DNA of 5,829 bases from the NCBI GenBank assembly GCA_026400695.1, contig JAPLON010000087.1:1-5829 (forward strand), in the 5' to 3' direction. A program made the position numbers and the translations under genes. The notes under the pieces were generated by a model, which was not told the origin of the DNA, made no database searches, and saw only the letters and a program-made list of their open reading frames with translations. Below, one piece after another: positions 5,012 to 5,829 of this stretch (position 1 is its first letter; each line of letters starts with the position of its first letter). The stretch is from Pseudomonadota bacterium (lineage in GTDB: Bacteria > Pseudomonadota > Alphaproteobacteria > Paracaedibacterales > CAITNM01).

Positions 5012-5722
5012 CTATTGATAATAAGGCTGTTGGCTGTTAATTTGTTGTTCAACGTATTGAGATGGTTTACGAGCATTTTGATTAACCTTTACACCACCTT
5101 GATATTGGTAGTTTTTTGGCACCGTATGATTTATCCCTTGTCCCATGTTTACAGCTTTTTCAGGCCTTCCTTGTAACATTGCTGTTTCTGATGGTACATG
5201 CTTTCCAATTTGATTTTGATTATGCTTTTCGCGATAAATGCTGGTTGCAGTGAAGAATCCGCTTAAGAAAAACACGCAGCCTAAGAACATGAAGGAAAAA
5301 ATTAGGGTGAAAAGTGTTGATTTGCTCATAGTGAATGTTAATACCTCAGTAATGTAAATACGTTTAAATTCATTCCACAGGGTCGCTTTAACTTTGGTGG
5401 AGCGATTAATAGCAGTTCGTTGTTGGGCTGGGTTAAAGGTTTGATTGTAAAAGTTATTTCTTTGTACATTGTGGTTTGTGCCAGCCTGATAAGCTGGCGG
5501 GGGAGCTTGATAGTTTGGCAATGGTGACTGAAATGGCCTGGCTTGAAATTGCGGATTCCATTGGGGCGACTGTGGTGCAGCTTGAAAATTAGAAGCAGTA
5601 GATGGCAAGTTTGCTGAGTGATTTGCCCTTTTTAAATTAAATATATTTGCAAATCTAGATGTAGAATTCCCCACACCAGGATCGCTAAATTGTGTAAATG
5701 ATCTTTGCTGTGGCTGCACCAA
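5012..5722 (-). CDS. Pro/Gln/Asn-rich single-span membrane protein, function unknown
   Basis: This is a 236-codon frame with a non-ATG start: TTG at 5722, or the adjoining GTG at 5719. A stop lies two codons upstream, so the start cannot be earlier, and GAGA (5729-5732) is 6 nt before the TTG. The first in-frame ATG (codon 132) would remove the low-complexity domain and has its ribosome site too far away. Residues 1-105 are rich in P, Q, N and A, with repeated short units such as QSPQWNPQFQ, QSPLPNYQAP and PPAYQAG. A basic segment (108-121) precedes one membrane span (about 135-160: TLFTLIFSFMFLGCVFFLSG). The C-terminal 75 residues are polar, again Q/N-rich, ending QQPYYQ. The positive-inside rule puts the Pro-rich part in the cytoplasm and the tail in the periplasm. 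No enzymatic domain was recognised; it could be an envelope scaffold or linker protein. It ends at the shared terminator. Confidence 0.78.
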   Translation of the reverse strand: MVQPQQRSFTQFSDPGVGNSTSRFANIFNLKRANHSANLPSTASNFQAAPQSPQWNPQFQARPFQSPLPNYQAPPPAYQAGTNHNVQRNNFYNQTFNPAQQRTAINRSTKVKATLWNEFKRIYITEVLTFTMSKSTLFTLIFSFMFLGCVFFLSGFFTATSIYREKHNQNQIGKHVPSETAMLQGRPEKAVNMGQGINHTVPKNYQYQGGVKVNQNARKPSQYVEQQINSQQPYYQ

Positions 5723-5749
5723 GATTTATCTCGTTACATTTTCTTAATG

Positions 5750-5764
5750 TTAACATATTTTTAA
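5750..5764 (-). promoter_or_regulatory. TTAA-N7-TTAA box (CtrA-like) in the membrane protein promoter
   Basis: TTAA at 5750-5753 and TTAA at 5761-5764 have exact 7-base spacing, and the second is followed by C as in the extended CtrA consensus. It overlaps the -10 element and spacer of the candidate promoter. A 10-bp palindrome ATGTTAACAT (5747-5756) overlaps it. CtrA or another TTAAC-binding regulator could act here; this is inferred from pattern only. Confidence 0.4.
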
Positions 5765-5780
5765 CAAAAAACTGAAGCAA
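5752..5780 (-). promoter_or_regulatory. Candidate promoter of the membrane protein gene
   Basis: On the - strand, TTGCTT (5775-5780) and TATGTT (5752-5757) are separated by 17 bp, about 30 bp before the TTG start. Each is a partial match to the sigma-70 hexamers, in AT-rich DNA. Confidence 0.4.
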
Positions 5781-5829
5781 ATCTTGGTTTTATAAAAACG
5801 CCCAAAATTTACCATTTGTTAACTAATTG

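Overview
The window looks like a piece of the chromosome of an AT-rich, probably host-associated alphaproteobacterium. The lineage call is inference: it rests on low GC, a GluRS whose closing part has the 'LGSLSL / GIEPMAI / GRKGKELFMPLR' style I associate with alphaproteobacteria, CtrA-like TTAA-N7-TTAA boxes in front of genes, and an unusual density of exported proteins. An intracellular member of the Holosporales or a relative would fit, but no gene here proves it.

Layout from left to right. (1) The 3' part of an unrecognised gene enters from the left edge on the + strand and stops at 536. A hairpin lies just behind it. (2) A small + strand gene at 698-1054 encodes a 118-residue protein with a signal peptide and a bipartite nuclear-localisation-like motif. 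(3) Next comes a structured hairpin whose 3' arm overlaps the ribosome binding site of a 16-codon reading frame (1138-1188). (4) gltX (glutamyl-tRNA synthetase) lies on the - strand at 1185-2522. Its 3' end carries a 25-bp sequence that recurs (22 of 25 bases) at 571-595, so the small secreted gene sits between two direct repeats. (5) Upstream of gltX, on the same strand, is a nucleotidyltransferase of the LicC type (2673-3566) with a clear Sec signal peptide. (6) Divergent from it is a LicD/fukutin-type phosphotransferase (3818-4951), also with a signal peptide. The 251 bp between the two starts hold a stem-loop in each leader and a perfect TTAA-N7-TTAA box. (7) A bidirectional hairpin terminator (4962-5006) separates the LicD-like gene from a convergent - strand gene (5012-5722). 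That gene encodes a Pro/Gln/Asn-rich protein with one membrane span, and its promoter carries a second perfect TTAA-N7-TTAA box.

How they may work together. The standout is the divergent LicC-like/LicD-like pair. In known systems a LicC-type enzyme makes a CDP-activated small alcohol such as CDP-choline, and a LicD-type enzyme moves the phospho-alcohol onto a glycan or another acceptor. Both normally act in the bacterial cytoplasm, where CTP is found. Here both have N-terminal export signals. A secreted CTP-using enzyme makes sense mainly if the pair works in a compartment that contains CTP, for example inside a host cell. This suggests an exported CDP-alcohol synthesis and transfer module. 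With the small secreted NLS-bearing protein, the window reads as a housekeeping gene (gltX) embedded among candidate host-interaction genes. No tRNA, rRNA, CRISPR array, intact insertion sequence or replication origin was seen.
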